Shown here in pieces: positions 27,801-43,000 of a DNA stretch of 64,000 nt. The stretch is from Orientallactaga sibirica (Eukaryota > Chordata > Mammalia > Rodentia > Dipodidae). The notes under the pieces are model-generated. The model was not told the DNA's origin. It made no database searches and was given only the letters and a program-made list of their open reading frames with translations. Position 1 is the first letter of the stretch; every line of letters begins with the position of its first letter. The position numbers and the translations under genes are program-made. The stretch spans positions 1,674,001 through 1,738,000 of the forward strand of contig JAEOAD010001942.1 of NCBI GenBank assembly GCA_036365145.1, given 5' to 3'.

Positions 27801-30800
27801 CAAGGTAGGGTCTCACTTTGGCCCAGGCTGACCTGGAATTCACTAGGTAGTCTTAGGGTGGCCTTGAACTCACAGTGATCCTCCTACCTCTGCCTCCCAA
27901 GTGCTGAAATTAAAGGCGTGCGCCACCACACCCAGCTCCCATTAGGTATTTCTGTACCCACAATTAACAGTTATTGGGCACAAATCAGTGATCCTAAGGG
28001 GTTCTGATTCTCTTCATTCTGCAGTCAGTCACTGGAGACAGCAGGATATTATCCAGGATGTGTACCTAGATTTTCTTTTTCTTTTTAAAGATTTTATTTT
28101 TATTTATTTATTTGTTAGAGACAGAGGGAAAGAGAGAGAGGGAGAGTGAGAATGGGCGTGCCAGGGCATCTAGCTACTGCAAATGAACTCCAGACCTGTG
28201 CACCCCCTTGTGCATCTGGTTTACATGGGACCTAGAGAATTGAACCGGGATCCTCAGGCTTCACAGGCAAATGCCTTAACCGCTAAGCCATCTCTCCAGC
28301 CCTAGATTTTCTTTTAAAATCATGTTACACAGGAACAGCTGCACAACATAATAAGTGAAACAAGCTGTACTCCAGAACTCATTCAGGTACCGAACTATGA
28401 TTTTTTTTTTTGAGGTAGGGTCTCAGTATAGCCCAGGCTGACCTGGAATTCACTATGTGGTCTTAGGGTGGCCTCAAACTCTTGGCGATCCTACCTCTGC
28501 CTCCCAAGTGCTGGGATTAAAGGCAGGCACTTTGATTTTTTAAACTATGATTTTTATTCTTTATATAAACTGAAATGATTTGCTTCAAAAACTAGCTGTG
28601 AGGATGACTCCTCAAAATGAATAGAACAGTTACATGCTTAGGAGTATTCCCTTTCTTTTGGGAGTTACATAACTCCCAAGAACAGCATAATCTTAGGAAA
28701 TTAATTTTATGCAAACTAATAGCTGTATTATGAATGATGAAGCTGGATTAGAAGAATCCCCAGGCAGAGCAAGTTCTTTTTATTCCTCTAACCCCATATT
28801 AAAACAGATCACAAGCCAAATTCAATCATCTTGCCCTGTAGTTTCAGAGGTCAGCTATTAAAAAAAAAATCTAGCACTGGACTTCAGTGTGGGAATGTTC
28901 TCTTTCTTTGTGAGGTAGGATCTTACTCATGCCCAGGCTGACCTGGATGGAACTCACTCTATAGCCCAGGATGGCCTCAAACTTAGTGTGATCCTCCTAC
29001 CACAGCTTTCCAGTGTGTTGAGATTAAGGCATGAGCCACCACATGTGGCTGAATGTTCATTTTTTACTGATCCAAATGAATAGGGCTTCATGGTTTTTGT
29101 TTGGTGGTGGGGGTGGGGAGTGTAAAGTTTAAAAAAAACTTTATAGCTGAGGTAGAGTGTTTGCCAAGCATTGACAAGGCTCTGGGTTTGATCCCCAGTA
29201 CCACATAAATGTGTGCAGTGATGCGTACCTGTAATCCAAGCACTGGGAGGTGGAGACATAAATTTGAGGTCATCCTCAGATACATAGTAAGTCTGAAATA
29301 AGCATGGGCTAGAAACCCTAAGGTCTCAGAATATCTACATGTTGCAGATTGCTGCCCTTTTTGGATTTGGGGTATTTGCATATACTTAATAAGGTAGCTT
29401 GGGGGTGAGACTCAAGTATAACACAAAGTTCATTTGTTTCACGTACCTTAAATGCATGTGCCCACACTGAGTACAACCCCATCACATGACATAAGGTGGG
29501 GAATTTTCCACTTTTGTCATATCAGTGACCAAAGAGTTTCAGACTCTTGAGACATTTAGATTTTTCAATTAGAGATGTCCATATCATCTTTCCTACAATG
29601 CTCAATTTGAAATGATGAGTGTAGCAAAACCTCTAAGATCTCTGCTTGGTATTTCAGCCCTGTCATTAACAGCTTTAAGCAAAAATCTCTTTTTCAGAGT
29701 AATGATGCAATTCTATAACTTTCAATTAAAAAGAACAAGACAGGGCTGGAGAGATGGCTTAGCACTCAAGGTGCCTGCCTGCAAAGCCAAAGGACCAGGT
29801 TCGATTCTCCAGGACCCACGTAAGCCAGATGCACATGCATCTGGAGTTTGTTTGTGCACCTATTCTCTCTCTCTCTCTCTTTCTCAATCCCTCTTCCTCT
29901 CTCTCAAGCAAATAAATAAATGAAAATAAAATATTAAAAAAAAAAACCCTTCAGATAAGCTACCTGTGAGAGCAAAGAGTACCACCACCTCTTCTACTGC
30001 AACCTGAACATTCTACAAAGAGACAGCAACAGCCTAACCCTAGAGATAAAGTAACCACCAGATCACTTCTCACACTCAAAAATTAGTAACCACGACATTA
30101 TCAGTATAAGAGGAACCAGTTAAGTCACAATATCTATAATGGGATCCCTGTAGCTTTAAAATGTTAACACTAGTTCACAGGATAATTCATTAATTCATTA
30201 TTATGCATTAATTCACACATATAAATAAAATATGGTTTCTTTGAACTTAATTCTACAAAGGTTTTTTTTTTTTTTTTGATAGGGTCTTGCTATAGCCCAG
30301 GCTGACTTGAAACTAATTTTGTAGTCCCAGGCTGGCCTCAAACTCAGTGATCCTCCTACCTCTGCCTCCTGAGTAATGGGATTAAAAGCTTGCCCAGCTA
30401 TTTTCTTATTTTAAAAAAAACATATTTTGTTTATTTATTTTTTGTTTTTTGCTTTTGTTTTTCTAGGTAGGGTCTTGCTCTAGTCCAGGCTGACCTGTAA
30501 TTCGCTATGTAGTCTCAGGGTGGCCTAGAACTCACGGTGATCCTCCTACCTCTGCCTTCCAAGGCCTGAGATTAAAGGTGTGTGCCACCACGCATGGCTA
30601 TTTATTTATTTTTGAGAGAGAATGGGCATGCCAGGGCCACCAGCTACTGCAAATGAACTTCAGATGCATGTTCCCCCTTGTGCATCTGGCTTACATGGGT
30701 CCTCGAGAGTAAACTGGGATCCTTTGGCTTTGCAGGCAAACACCTTAACCACTAAGCCATCTCTCCAGCCCTATTTTCACATTTGTATCATAGGACAAGA

Positions 30801-33800
30801 AACAAATATATATTTACTATTACTTATACATTCTATTCCTTTTACAAAACCAATACATTCAGAAGAACTTACGGTTCAGGGTTTTATTGCTGCTTCTTGT
30901 ACAACAGCTTTCATTATCTACTTTTATTGAAGTCTCCTTTACATTCTGTGACTGGCAACTGAAACTTGTAGGTTCTACCTTTCTTTCTGCACAACTAGTA
31001 AGGCTGTTGACAGCTGATTTCACTTCTGGCTTGTTTGAAAGGACATCAGATGTGGAAGGTCCATGTTCTAGGTGCTTCTGCAGTTCAGGTGATCCGGCAA
31101 TTTCCAATTCTGTCTTAGATGAAGCAGTTGTAGGTGAGCACTCCTTAGGAAGGCCAGTCACTGGCTGTAGACCAGACTCTAATCTGTTCTCCTCATCAGG
31201 GTTTGCCTTAGGCTGGCTACAGCTACCCTGGGGCTCATTCAGAATTTTTAAGTCTCCAGTTCCAAGCTGAGAAGATTTTGAAGAGAGCAGCCCTGCTTTG
31301 CAGACATCTGCTTTTGTTCTCAGTATTTCTGTCTTTGTGTTTAGACAGGAAGAAAGTTCTTCTGGCAAACTCTGCTTATGACATCTGAAAAACACAATGT
31401 GGAGAAGTAACATTCATGTCTCTTTTATCTCTTACTATCCCAAAATAATTGAGTTTGCTATGGCAACCAACACAAAAAGAAAAAAAGAATTTAGGATAGG
31501 CTTCTGTGAGCTAGAACTGAGAGCAAACTGTCAACAGTTCGGCAAAAGTATCTTCCACACGCAGAGGAATACAATCCATCCCTCTATCTGTGTGCTCTCA
31601 TGAAGGCTTCATTGCTTTAAGTTAGTTCTACATCACTTAGTATAACACACCTTAGATTTCCCTTAATATAATCCCATACGGAATCAAAGTATACGAAGGG
31701 GCTGGAAAGATGGTTCAGAGGTTAAGACACTTGCCTGCAAAGCCTAACAACCAGGGTTCTACTCACAAGTGCCCACATAAAGCCAGGTGCACAAAGTGGT
31801 GCATGTATCTGGAATTCATTTACAGCGTCTAGAGGCTCTGGTGCATATACTCTTTCTCTCTGCAGGAAGTGGTAGTGGCACACACCTTTAATCCCAGCAC
31901 TCAGGAGGCAGATGTGGGAGGATTGCTGTGAGTTCCAGGCCACCCTGAGACTATATAATGAATTGCAGGTCAGCCTGGGCTAGAGTGAGACCCCACCTCA
32001 AAAAACAAAAAAGTATACTTAGCAGTTAAAAAAAGCCTATGCAGGGGGGGAACGGGGGACACGGCTCAGATAGGTAAAACATTTGCCTATGAGGATGTAA
32101 CTTACACAGTAGTAAGCCTCTATAATAGGAGTCCTCCTATAAGATAGGAGGCAGAGATGGGACAATCCCAGAAGCTCTCAGGCCAGAAGCCTGGTGTATG
32201 CAGCAGTGAACACAAGAAACCCTGTCTCAAACAAGGTGGAGGAATGCCACCTTAAGTTGTCCTCTGACCTCCACACCCTCATTTACATACAACAAAGTAA
32301 AAACAAACAAACAAGCGTTGCAGTCTGGTTCCCACTGCTGCCAGAAAACACTAGACCAAGAGCAACTTGTGGGGAAAAAAAGGTTTATTTTGGCTTACAG
32401 GCTCGAGGGGAAGCTCTATGATGGCAGGGGAAAACGACTGCATGAGCAGAGGGTGGACATCACCCCCTGGCAAATAAAAGGTAGACAATAACAACAGGAG
32501 AGTGTGCCAAACACTGGCAAGGGGAAACTGGCTACAATACCCATAAGCCTGCCCCCAACAATACACTGCCTCCAGGAGGCATTAGTTCCCAAATCTCCAT
32601 TAGCTGGGAACCTAGTATTCAGAACACCTAAGTTAATGGGGGACACCTGAATCAAACCACCATAACAACCATGCAGGGTTAATTATGAAAGCTGCTTTTC
32701 TATCTCTTGTTCTAATTCAAAGAAACCACTGCTGAACACTCCTTATATAACGATAATTATTTTTAAATTTGAAACACTAAACTAGTATTCTTACTGCCTG
32801 CCAAAACCTGGAAACTCAATCTCACGGTAGGGAAATGTGTCAAAATAAAAATCTTTAGGGGCTAGAGAAATGCCTTAGTGGTTAAGGCACTTGCCTGCAA
32901 AGGCAAAGGATCCAGATCCCATGTAAGCCAGATGCACAAGGGGGCACATGCACCTGGAGTTCCTTTGAAGTAGCAGCTAGAGGCCATGGCATGCTCATTC
33001 TCCCTGTCTGCATCTCTCTCTCAAATAAAGAAATAAAAATAAAATATTTTTTAAAATCCTTAATGACTGTCTGTAATATCAGAAAAGGTATTGACACAAA
33101 ACGTAAATTTAAAGCTAACTAACTACAAAAGCACTGGCAGCATAGAACCCTATCCTGCTGTGAATAACATGAAAGAAGGAGTGGCCAGGACCCAAAGCAG
33201 ACAGGAAAGATGACGGAGTCTTTGTTTGTTCATGAAATTATTCACTATTTCTGCCTACTTCTTAATAGGAATATATTTGAATAATTTTTGTTTCAAATTC
33301 TTCCTGGTGTTCTTTGTCCAGCAAAGTATGCATCTTTGATTCCTATTCTACGCCTTTCCCACCCCCCCAGCTTCTAATCCAGAATTTTATCCTGGAGAAG
33401 TTGTCATTTAAAGAATTCAGATTAGAAAACTTTGCTTGGCTTCCCACATGGTAGCACAAGCCTTTAATCCTAGCACTCCAGAGGCTGAGGTGGAGGATCA
33501 CAATGAGTTCAAGACCAGCTACTAAGGGAGATCCAGGTCAGCCTGAGCTAAAGTGACATTCTGCTTTGAAAAACCAAATAAGGGCTGAAGAAATGGCTCA
33601 ACAGTTAAAGGTACTTGCTTATAAAAGCCTAACAACCTGGGTTTAATTCACCAGTACTCATGTAAAGCCAGATGCACAAATTGGGGCATGCATCTGGAGT
33701 TTGTCTGCAGTGATTAGAGGTCCTGGCATGACCATTCTCTCTCTACTTGCAAACAAACAAACAAACAAACAAACAAACCAAAGCAAACAGCATAGATACC

Positions 33801-36800
33801 ATTACACGTTCCTACTGCTGTCCATAGATCACTCTACCTTCCATCTGGTAGCTATGTCACTATTCTCTAAGCTTCATTCCAGGCAGTCACCCACTTTTCT
33901 CCCAGTGAACCAATGTGCCCTGTCACTCACCCACATTTTAAAATTCATTTTCCAAGTTGACTTTTCTACCCAGCAGTCTCTCTCACTCACTTTCCGTCTT
34001 TATTAACTGCCTGTACAATCACCACCCCCTTCAAATGAAATTTTTCCCTCTTGCTGATCCTTAGATCCATTTTAACCCTCTAGTTAAACTTCCTATTTCT
34101 TGTTTTCTTCACCTATAAACTCATTGGCACACCTTCTGCTTCCTCATATCTATTCTTAGAATCTCCACTGGCCATATTTGGATGTATAATTGTGATCAAC
34201 TCGTGTCTAGGTTAATCTCACTGTAACCATGTCTCCCTCTTCTACATATTCCTTCTGATCTCATTGTCCACCTACAACCTTTCTGCTACCTTTTCCTCAA
34301 AAATAGTCACCTATTATACAAATGTCTGCAATATTTCAGTCAATCCTTCTTACTGGAACAGCAAGTCAAGAAGAAAGCACATGTTGTTGGGCATGGTGGT
34401 GCACGCCTTTAATCCCAGCACTGGGGAGGCAGAGGTAGGTGGATCGCTGTAAGTTCAAGGCCAACCTGAGATTACATAGTGAATTCCAGGTCAGTCTGTG
34501 CTAGAGAGAAACCCTACCTTGACAAAACAAAATAAATAAATTTTAAAAAGTACATGCCCTTCACTTCTCAACTATGTTCTGTGCTATGCTGTGTGCCTCC
34601 TACCCTTTCACCTCTGAAGGCACTTAATCATCTTTCCTCTTGGGACCCCTGGACAACCTGAGATTAAAAACAATGAACCATGAGTAAAGTGATCTTTTTA
34701 TTGCTATGAATAAACACCTTTAACAACATACTACTCACCCTTGAGGAATTTTTGCTCCAAGGTTAGGTGGAGAGTTGGCTGCCTGGGGAGTACTCTGCTG
34801 TCTTGGGTCCTTACTAGATGGAGTTGCTGCAGTACAGCCAAGCAGGATCTCCTTAAAAACTGTTGTGGGTACAGACTGCACAGGACATACACTGGGAGAG
34901 GCCTAAAAGATATCAAACCAATAAACATTAAAAAGAAAGCCCTCAGTTGGGAATTATGAAATATTGACCAAACTCCAGATAATGTGCTTTAATACTAAAC
35001 AAGCATACCACTGCCAAGTAAAACACCAGCAGAATAAACAAGTGCTAAATCCCAAAATTAAGAACTCATATCTGATGAATATAAATAAACCACTCCAAGT
35101 TTTTCACAAAACTTAAATGTTCGTATAAAAAAAATCAGAAGCTGGTCTTTTTCAGACCTCTGTCTATGCCAGGAACACACACACATGTGTAGCAATTATC
35201 TTGACATGACATCTTGAGTGCCCACCACACACTTACTATGCAGATTGGCAGGAGACCAGACCACATAGGACTCTTGTAGGTAATGGAACCTACTGGGTGC
35301 CATGATGAGCCTTTGAAATGCAAAAATACTGAGGACACAGTCATGCTCTTATATGGCTCAAGTCATAAAGATCATCCTCAGCTACAAAAAAATATAAGTC
35401 ATGACAGGCCTATGGAACAAAGTTGGGCCATCCTTTCCCTTCCTATTTCATTCCTATTTTCCTTTGAAAAAATGTAAATATTTGGTCCATGCCTTACGTC
35501 TATATTATCTACAAAAATAAAACTTCCTATCATGAAGAGAAACTCCAGAGTTCAGAGTTTTCAACTTCTATTTGCAAAATGAATCTAGGCCCTCACCTGT
35601 GTTTAAGTCCTCTGCCTTTCGCGGTCACCTGTGTCACATTACAATGCCCTCTATATTTGCCTGACCACCAAATCTAAACTTAAAAAAAAAGTGTTTCTTC
35701 ATTTTCTAATAATTGGTCTCTAGAATTTGATGTAAAATGCTTGTCAGTATTTATTTATTGATTTGATTGGTATTTATTTTTTGCTTGTCAGTTTTTAAAC
35801 ATGACAATTGCTAATGTATGTTGTCTACTCATGAATCTTTTTTGTTTTGTTTTTTCAAGGCACTGTCTCATTCTAGACCAGGCTGACCTGGAACTCATTT
35901 TGTAGTCCCAGGCTGGTCTTGAACTCACAGCTATCCTCCTACCTTAGCCTCCAGAATACTGGTATTAAAAGCATGTACCACCATGCCCAGCTCATAATAT
36001 TTTTTTCTCATTTATTGTGGTAGCCTTAAAAATGGCTATGGGGCTGGAGGGATGGCTTAGCAGTTAAAGCATTTGCCTGCAAAGCCAAAGGACCTAGGTT
36101 CGATTCCTCAGGTCCCATGTTAGCCAGATGCACAAGGGGGCACACACGTCTGGAGTTCATTTGCAGTGACTGGAGGTCCTGATGCACTCATATTCTCTCT
36201 CTCTTTCTGTCAAATAAATAAATAAATAAAAATAAAATATTAAAAAATGGCTATGTATTTTGTCTTTTCTAAGTATTATTACCCTATGGGGATAATAAGA
36301 ACACCTGACAGTAAGAAAAATTAATCACTAAGTTGTGGAATTGTCTCAAATGATTTTTCATTATTATATGATCTGATTATGGGTTAAATTATTGTCATCT
36401 CAGCTTTGTTAAATGATTTTTTTTTCCCCAAGGGGTCTTGACTATACTTAACTTTATCTTTCTGGGCTTGCTTCCTAATCCTTTTTTTTCCCCCAAGGTA
36501 GGGTCTCACTCTAGCCCAGGCTGACCTGGAATTGACTGTATTCTCAGGATGGCCTCAAACTCAACAGTGATCCTCCTACCTCTGCCTCCCGAGTGCTGGG
36601 ATTAAAGACCACCACGCCCAGCTCCTAATCCTTTAAATAAAAAAATTAGTTAAGTTTATTTCTAAAGTGTACTTTCCAACTATACTAATATATATAATTC
36701 TCTGACAAAACATTAACCTCCCAGGGCTGGAGGGATGGCTCAGTGGTTAAGGCATTTGCCTGCAAAAGCCAAAGGACCCAGGTTCGATTCTCCAGGACCC

Positions 36801-36972
36801 ACGTAGGCCAGCTGCACAAGGGGGAACATGCATCTGGAGTTCATTTGCAGTGGCTAGCGGCCCTGGTGTGCCCATTCTCTCTCTCAAATAAATAAATAAA
36901 ATTTATTTTAAAAAAAGTTAGCCCCCTAAAGTTTAACTGTCAAATCATTACAAAAGCTTATTCAAGGTTCAC

Positions 36973-37013
<41 letters not shown>

Positions 37014-40000
37014 TTCCTTTTACCAGACTCTTCACCTGTGGCCTTCCTTTCTTGAATGTTTGCAGTTGATGCACTAACACCTTTCTTTGAATCACCCTCC
37101 TGAATGCAATGCACTTACTTACAAAAATCGAGACTGCAAACCTATGGATATATATTTATACTCTACCGTGTTCATCAAGCTGCTCAAGTAAAAAACTCCC
37201 CTCTCATTTCCCATAGCTAATCAACAAATCCATAAATACTGCCTCTATTTTCAGAGTATTCATTGACTCCACCTACTTCTTTCCATAATACCATTTCCAC
37301 CATGTTTCTCCTAGTCTATACATACCCTGACTAGTCTGACTTCCATACATGCTAATCCCTCTACCTTATATCCAGATTTATTCTAGCACAAAGCAACCCT
37401 TCTATTTATTTATTTTTTGTTTTTTGAGGTAGGGTCTTGCTCTAGCCCAGGCTGACCTGGAATTCACTTTATAGTGTCAGGGTGGCCTCGAACTCACGGT
37501 GATGCTCTTACCTCTGCCTCCCAAGTGCTGGGATTAAAGGCATGTGCCACTACACCTGGCTAACCTTTCTATAATTTAACTCCCTACCTCCCCCCCGCCC
37601 CCAGAGTATTGCATCTACACTGACTACCTCTCTAGTCTTCAAATGTTCATCCTAAGTCCTTTCTATTCTGGGCTTTGAACAGGCTATTCGTCTGCCTGCA
37701 CTTTTCAGTGGCTGGCTGGTTCCATCCATTCACCCTTATGTTTGCTCAAGTCACATTCTCAGACTCCCTGATTACTCATTTCCAAGTGTCCCACCAGCCA
37801 CCTCCTTACTCTACCACATGCCTGCCTGTTTCCATCTTTCATAGTACTTATCACACTGTGAAAGTACCTTTGACTTAGTTGTCGTCAGTCTCCTCACAAG
37901 GGAACATACACTTCATGTGGGCAGAAGCCCTGCTTCATTGTCCACTGTCTGAACTAACCACATCAGACATATGGCAGAAGTTCATTCAGAAAGACAGACT
38001 GGTGGCACAAACATATGGATGAATGAACAGAGATAGCACTTCACATTTTCAAGGAGCTCTAAGTTACCCGAGGAGACAGGAAGTAAGTCATGTTCACCAC
38101 TGTAGATCAGTATCTCCCATATATTAAATGCTGGTAACTATTCATTGGAAGGTAGGATAAAGGTAAGGAAAAAGGAGGAACCTGCTGTTTTTACAATACC
38201 GATTCACTGTAGCAAGGTAAGGACTTGGGGAAGAGTAACAACAATAACACAGTGATTCAATTCTGGTGTCAGACCTTGGTGTGAACTCAGCCCATTACAC
38301 TTCCTAGCACATTGTTCTCATTTATAAAGTGAGAATAGTAGCACCGTATAGGGCTAGTTTTTGCCATAGTGCTCAGCATATAGTAAAATCAATTTTAGAA
38401 AAGAGATTAGCTATTTTAAAGCAATAAAATACTATAATAATGTTTTCAATTACGTCACTATGTGACAGAATTAGTGTAACTTTACAGAGTACTTTCTCTT
38501 CAAGAAACTGTAGTATATCCCTCACTTGCCTAAGGTTTAGCTCAACAGGAATAGGACTCCTGATTCCCAAACCCATCTTCACGTGCACACTTCTGCACTG
38601 GCCTCTCACTTGACAAAGGTCAAAGTTACTTCTTACCTGAAGAGTTTTCCCTGAAGGTCTTCTATACCAGTCATGGCAATAGTTCCTCCCTGCCAGCAGA
38701 CGGAGATAATATAATTGAGTGTATGACAATAATCTAAAAAGGTCACTGCTGGCTCACACTCCTCAGCAGACTCTTTCCCAATTAACCAAACAATGTCATA
38801 ACTCTGAGGAATAGTCTGCTAGGCAGAGAAGACCTTCAAGGAGCCAGATGTCACTGGCAAACAAGTTTATCTTAACCATAAGGCAGTCAAGTATCTTGCC
38901 TACCTAATCCCAAACTCCTGTCTTCCAAAGACCACCCTAAAATTAAATCCTCTGCCAGCTCGTTTTGGAAGTGCAAACACAGGGGGAAATCTTGTCAAGT
39001 GTGACACTGTACTCACCTTTCACTCACATTTACAGTAACTGCCTGTCTTCCCTCTGCTACCTTCACCCTGTCAGTCCCTTGAAATCTAGGCTAGGCCTGA
39101 TTGTAAGAATTGTCCAGGAGGAACAGAGTATTGGTATGGAAAAGTATACACAGGGAATCAAGGAGGGTAACAAGGACAGTGGGCTTTAGTTTTAAAAAGG
39201 AGGTAATTAAAAAACCAGGACCTCCGTGATAAAGCGGAGTAAGAAAGTGAAGAAAAAGAAGGATGGGGAGTATTCCAAAATGAAGAGAATCTCTAAAAAG
39301 TATGATTACAAGTGATATTTCTTTTCTTTACTATACTTTTTATAGATTAACCAAAAGTTTAAAAATAATAATCAAAGTCAGACTTGTAAAGTTTATAATA
39401 CTCAGGCAAAAATCTACCCCTTCCTGCTTTCTTTAGTATGATGACTAACATAAAGTATAAGAACTGAAACTGACATTTTTCTGACTTGGGTTGGTTTGCC
39501 CTTTCTTAGGCAACATGGTGATCCACTGGTCCTGGGAAGTCACTATACTGATGCCAAACTTAATGTGGACACATGAATGGCGCAGCACACTACAGCTTAG
39601 AACTTCTGGATGCAAGTGATCCTCCTGCCTCAGTCTCCTGAGTAGCTGGGAGTGCACTACTACACTCAGTTGACATTTTTAAAATATGGAATGTAGCTTC
39701 CCATTCTAGGTTAAAGAACTATCTCTAAACCAAAGTTTAGACTTTTTAAAAATAGTTATCTATCATGCCCAACAATGAATTCACTGGTACACAAATTTAC
39801 TGAGCATGAGTAATAAAGACAACATGCTGAAAAAAATATATATATATAATTTAAAATCATGTTCCCCGCCCTACAAGATTTTGGGTCAGGCAAGGGATTA
39901 TATATGTATATAATACCACTTTATAAGCACCCCATGACACATTATAAATTTACCTGCCCAATCCTCTTTCTCAGACTTTGAAGAACGGACACCTTCCTCC

Positions 40001-43000
40001 AGAAGGTTCCCATTGACTGTAGCTCTGCCAGCATCCCAGGTTAATTCCTCCACTATCCAAATAAGGTATACCATTTCTATTTCCAGACCCCTTCCCCAAC
40101 ACAGTATCCTGCAAATCTCTCTCTTTTGCAACTTTTTCCTGTGACTATTTACACTGATGCATTCTCTATGGCAGTGCACACCCAACCAACTGGTCTAGAT
40201 TTCTAACAATTCCTTCAATGTCAAAATGTGACAATGAATTCTACCCACCTACTCTCTAACAATACTGTCGATTATTAACCAAAGCCTCTCTGAGCTTAAC
40301 CCTAAGATGCACTGTGATCATTTTCTCTTTGTAGTCCTTATATTCCTTCTTCAAAGCCTGTTTCCTTCTAGAGTAAGGATCCCTGTCAACCTCTTTTCAT
40401 ACTGAGAGACTACACCTCTGACCTCATCTGACCACATCACTAGAGTTATCTAAGCTACAAGTGTTGCGCTCTACGAAGAATTGGTTAACCCAGTTTGTTA
40501 GGTATATTCCCCTACTGGCTCTGTCCTGAGACCTCGTTGTTCACCAAGACAAGTTAATGCTGTCTCCTGAATAACTCTCCATCTTCTTAAATCGCTACCT
40601 CACTTCAGGACCCCTTACAGTGTCCAATCCCACCAACCTAACCAATGTCTTGTTACTACTGTCACTTCCGTCCCCATCTATCATGTATAAAGCTCAATCT
40701 CTTGGAACTTAAAACTCAAACTACCCTACATACCCACCTACGAGATTAAATGCAAACTTCCTTTCCATCTCTGCAGAACTTCTTCTTCCCTGTCTCCTAC
40801 CTTCCAGCCACAACAAATACTCAGCAGCAAATGGGACATGTTCTCTAGAACTTCTACCCAGGCTGCTTCAGAGGCCACCTGTACAGCTTCTGCTCAGCAC
40901 ACTCCTTACAGCTTGCCAAGTCTCTGAAAATTTCCACTAGGCAATGGGTTTTCTGAGACAAGAATTCCAAATATCCCTCAGTCTCTAGGATTTGTTATCT
41001 AACACACAGTAAATGTTCCACATTTCTGGTTTCTTGGATGGTATGTTTAAAAATACCTTTTAACTTTAAGGCAAAAGATGAAAAGAAATACACTAATTTC
41101 TGTAATGACCTTTTCAGTTTTCCCTAAACAACCTGAGCCCCCACCCAAGAGGTCAATACTATTTCTTTGGAAGGAAAAGGCTTTAGTCACTTTGGTTCAG
41201 AAACCTTTTTGGTAGATTATCAAAAGTTCCTATTGTCTGAGCATTGACAAAAAGCCCAGAGAAGTTTATCAAACATCCTAGCTGCAGACTCTTAAGTGTC
41301 TGGAGCACAGTTTGCTCTGGCCAGCCAACACTGTCTCGTCTGTCCTTGTCCCAGAATTCTAGATTCATGCACCGAGGCACTTGGCATGCTACTTTTCCTT
41401 GTCCTGCTCTCCCAGTCCACAGAGGTCCCTCTCAAATGTTGTCAACAGTCTTACCAGTATCACTATAGTCAATTTAAAAATTATAAACACTAGTCTGGAA
41501 CATAATGAAGGTGTTCTTGATAATTATAATAATGTAGAAAGGGGCTGGAGGGATGGCTTAGCGGTTAAGGCATTTGCCTGCAAAGCCAAAGGACCCAGGT
41601 TCGATTCCCCAGGACCCACATAAGCCAGATGCACAAGGTGGCACACACATCTGGAGTTTGTTTACAGTGGCTGGAAGCCCTGGCATGCCCATTTTCTGTC
41701 TCTCTACAATTCTCTCAAATAAATAAATCACTTAAAAATAATAATGTAGGAAGTTATTCATTCAATACAAGTAAGTGCATTTGGATTCCTATGTAACATC
41801 TCTGTAGTGTAACAGGTCCTTACAAAAAGAGAAATGGTCTTAGTTGGTCCAAGCAATAGCTATTGCAGGAGAATTAAATCTGGCACTTGAGCCTATATTT
41901 TTCTGGGCTCAAATTAATAATAATAAACCAACTTTGAAAAAGCTAGTATATTTGTACATCTAATCATAATGACTAATACAACTTCCTGCTTCTTATGAGG
42001 GTGAGGGTCCCCAGCCAATCTTCTCAGAATTCTAAGGCTCTTTCGCCCTTCTCATGCCAGGTTTTCATTAAATCTCATAAATACAACTCAATTTACCTTC
42101 AAAAACACCTCTATATGGTGAAATCATCACATTATTGAGAATTTTCAACAAAAAGCAAAAAATAAAACTTTTAACCCACATAAAAGGTGAACCAGAAGCT
42201 TATATTATCTCCATCTGCTTCAGTAGAGAAATTATGGCCAAACCAGGTGTGGTAGTGCACGCCTTTAATCCCAGCACTCGGGAGGCAGAGGTAGGAGGAT
42301 GCCATGAGTTTGAGGCCACCCTGAGACTACATAGTGAATTCCAGGTCAGCCTGAGTTAGAGCGAGACCCTACCTCAAAAAACCAAAGAACAACAACAAAA
42401 AAGAAATTATGGCCAAGGTCTGGAAGTTCCAACAACAGCAGACGAGACCACACAGAAGAGCAGAACTAATGCCATAGCATTATAGAAGATTGCCATGCAA
42501 TGTCAGAGTTAAAGAAAGCTCTGCACAAGTGGCAAGAAGAAACCAAGGTTACCTCAGCACAAGATTTTGCTTGTTTAGACACCATGCCTCCATTATTCTC
42601 AGAAGATTTGCGTTTTACAGCTCCAATTCTTGTGGAACTACCTACAACACATAAGGATGTCAGTTGACTTCCATGTTTCTTTAAACAATGGGAGACAGGG
42701 TTAGGGAGGGAGAAGAAAAATGTTCATCAGAGTTTCTTACCACATGTTACAAAGTTATCATGTACAACTTCAACATGAATCAGTGCTGGATCTACAATTT
42801 TCAGTGCTGGAATCTTAAAAATAAAACAAAGATACTGGAAAATTAATGATACTAGAAAAATGCTTGGGAACATACAGAAAATTAGCTCTCTTGACATAGC
42901 AATGGGACATTTACAAATAAGTTCTTTTTCAAACAACCGTAATATAGTTTATTTCTGGTCTTAACATTTTACAAAGTAAGAAAAAAGGGTTTAGCACCAA

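Noticed and set aside
29743..29850. tRNA genes (A-box and B-box-like sequences in many places)
   Set aside because: They are the heads of the tRNA-derived SINE; no cloverleaf with proper acceptor and anticodon stems was seen.
33749..33779. CRISPR-like short repeats
   Set aside because: Simple (CAAA)n tail of a SINE, with no spacers; this is a mammalian genome.
38373..38729. 118-residue minus-strand frame
   Set aside because: Overlaps a MIR fragment and intronic DNA; no conserved motif.
39580..39672. Primate-like Alu or FLAM fragment ('gcctcagtctcctgagtagc')
   Set aside because: The adjoining S-domain sequence shows it is part of a 7SL RNA pseudogene.
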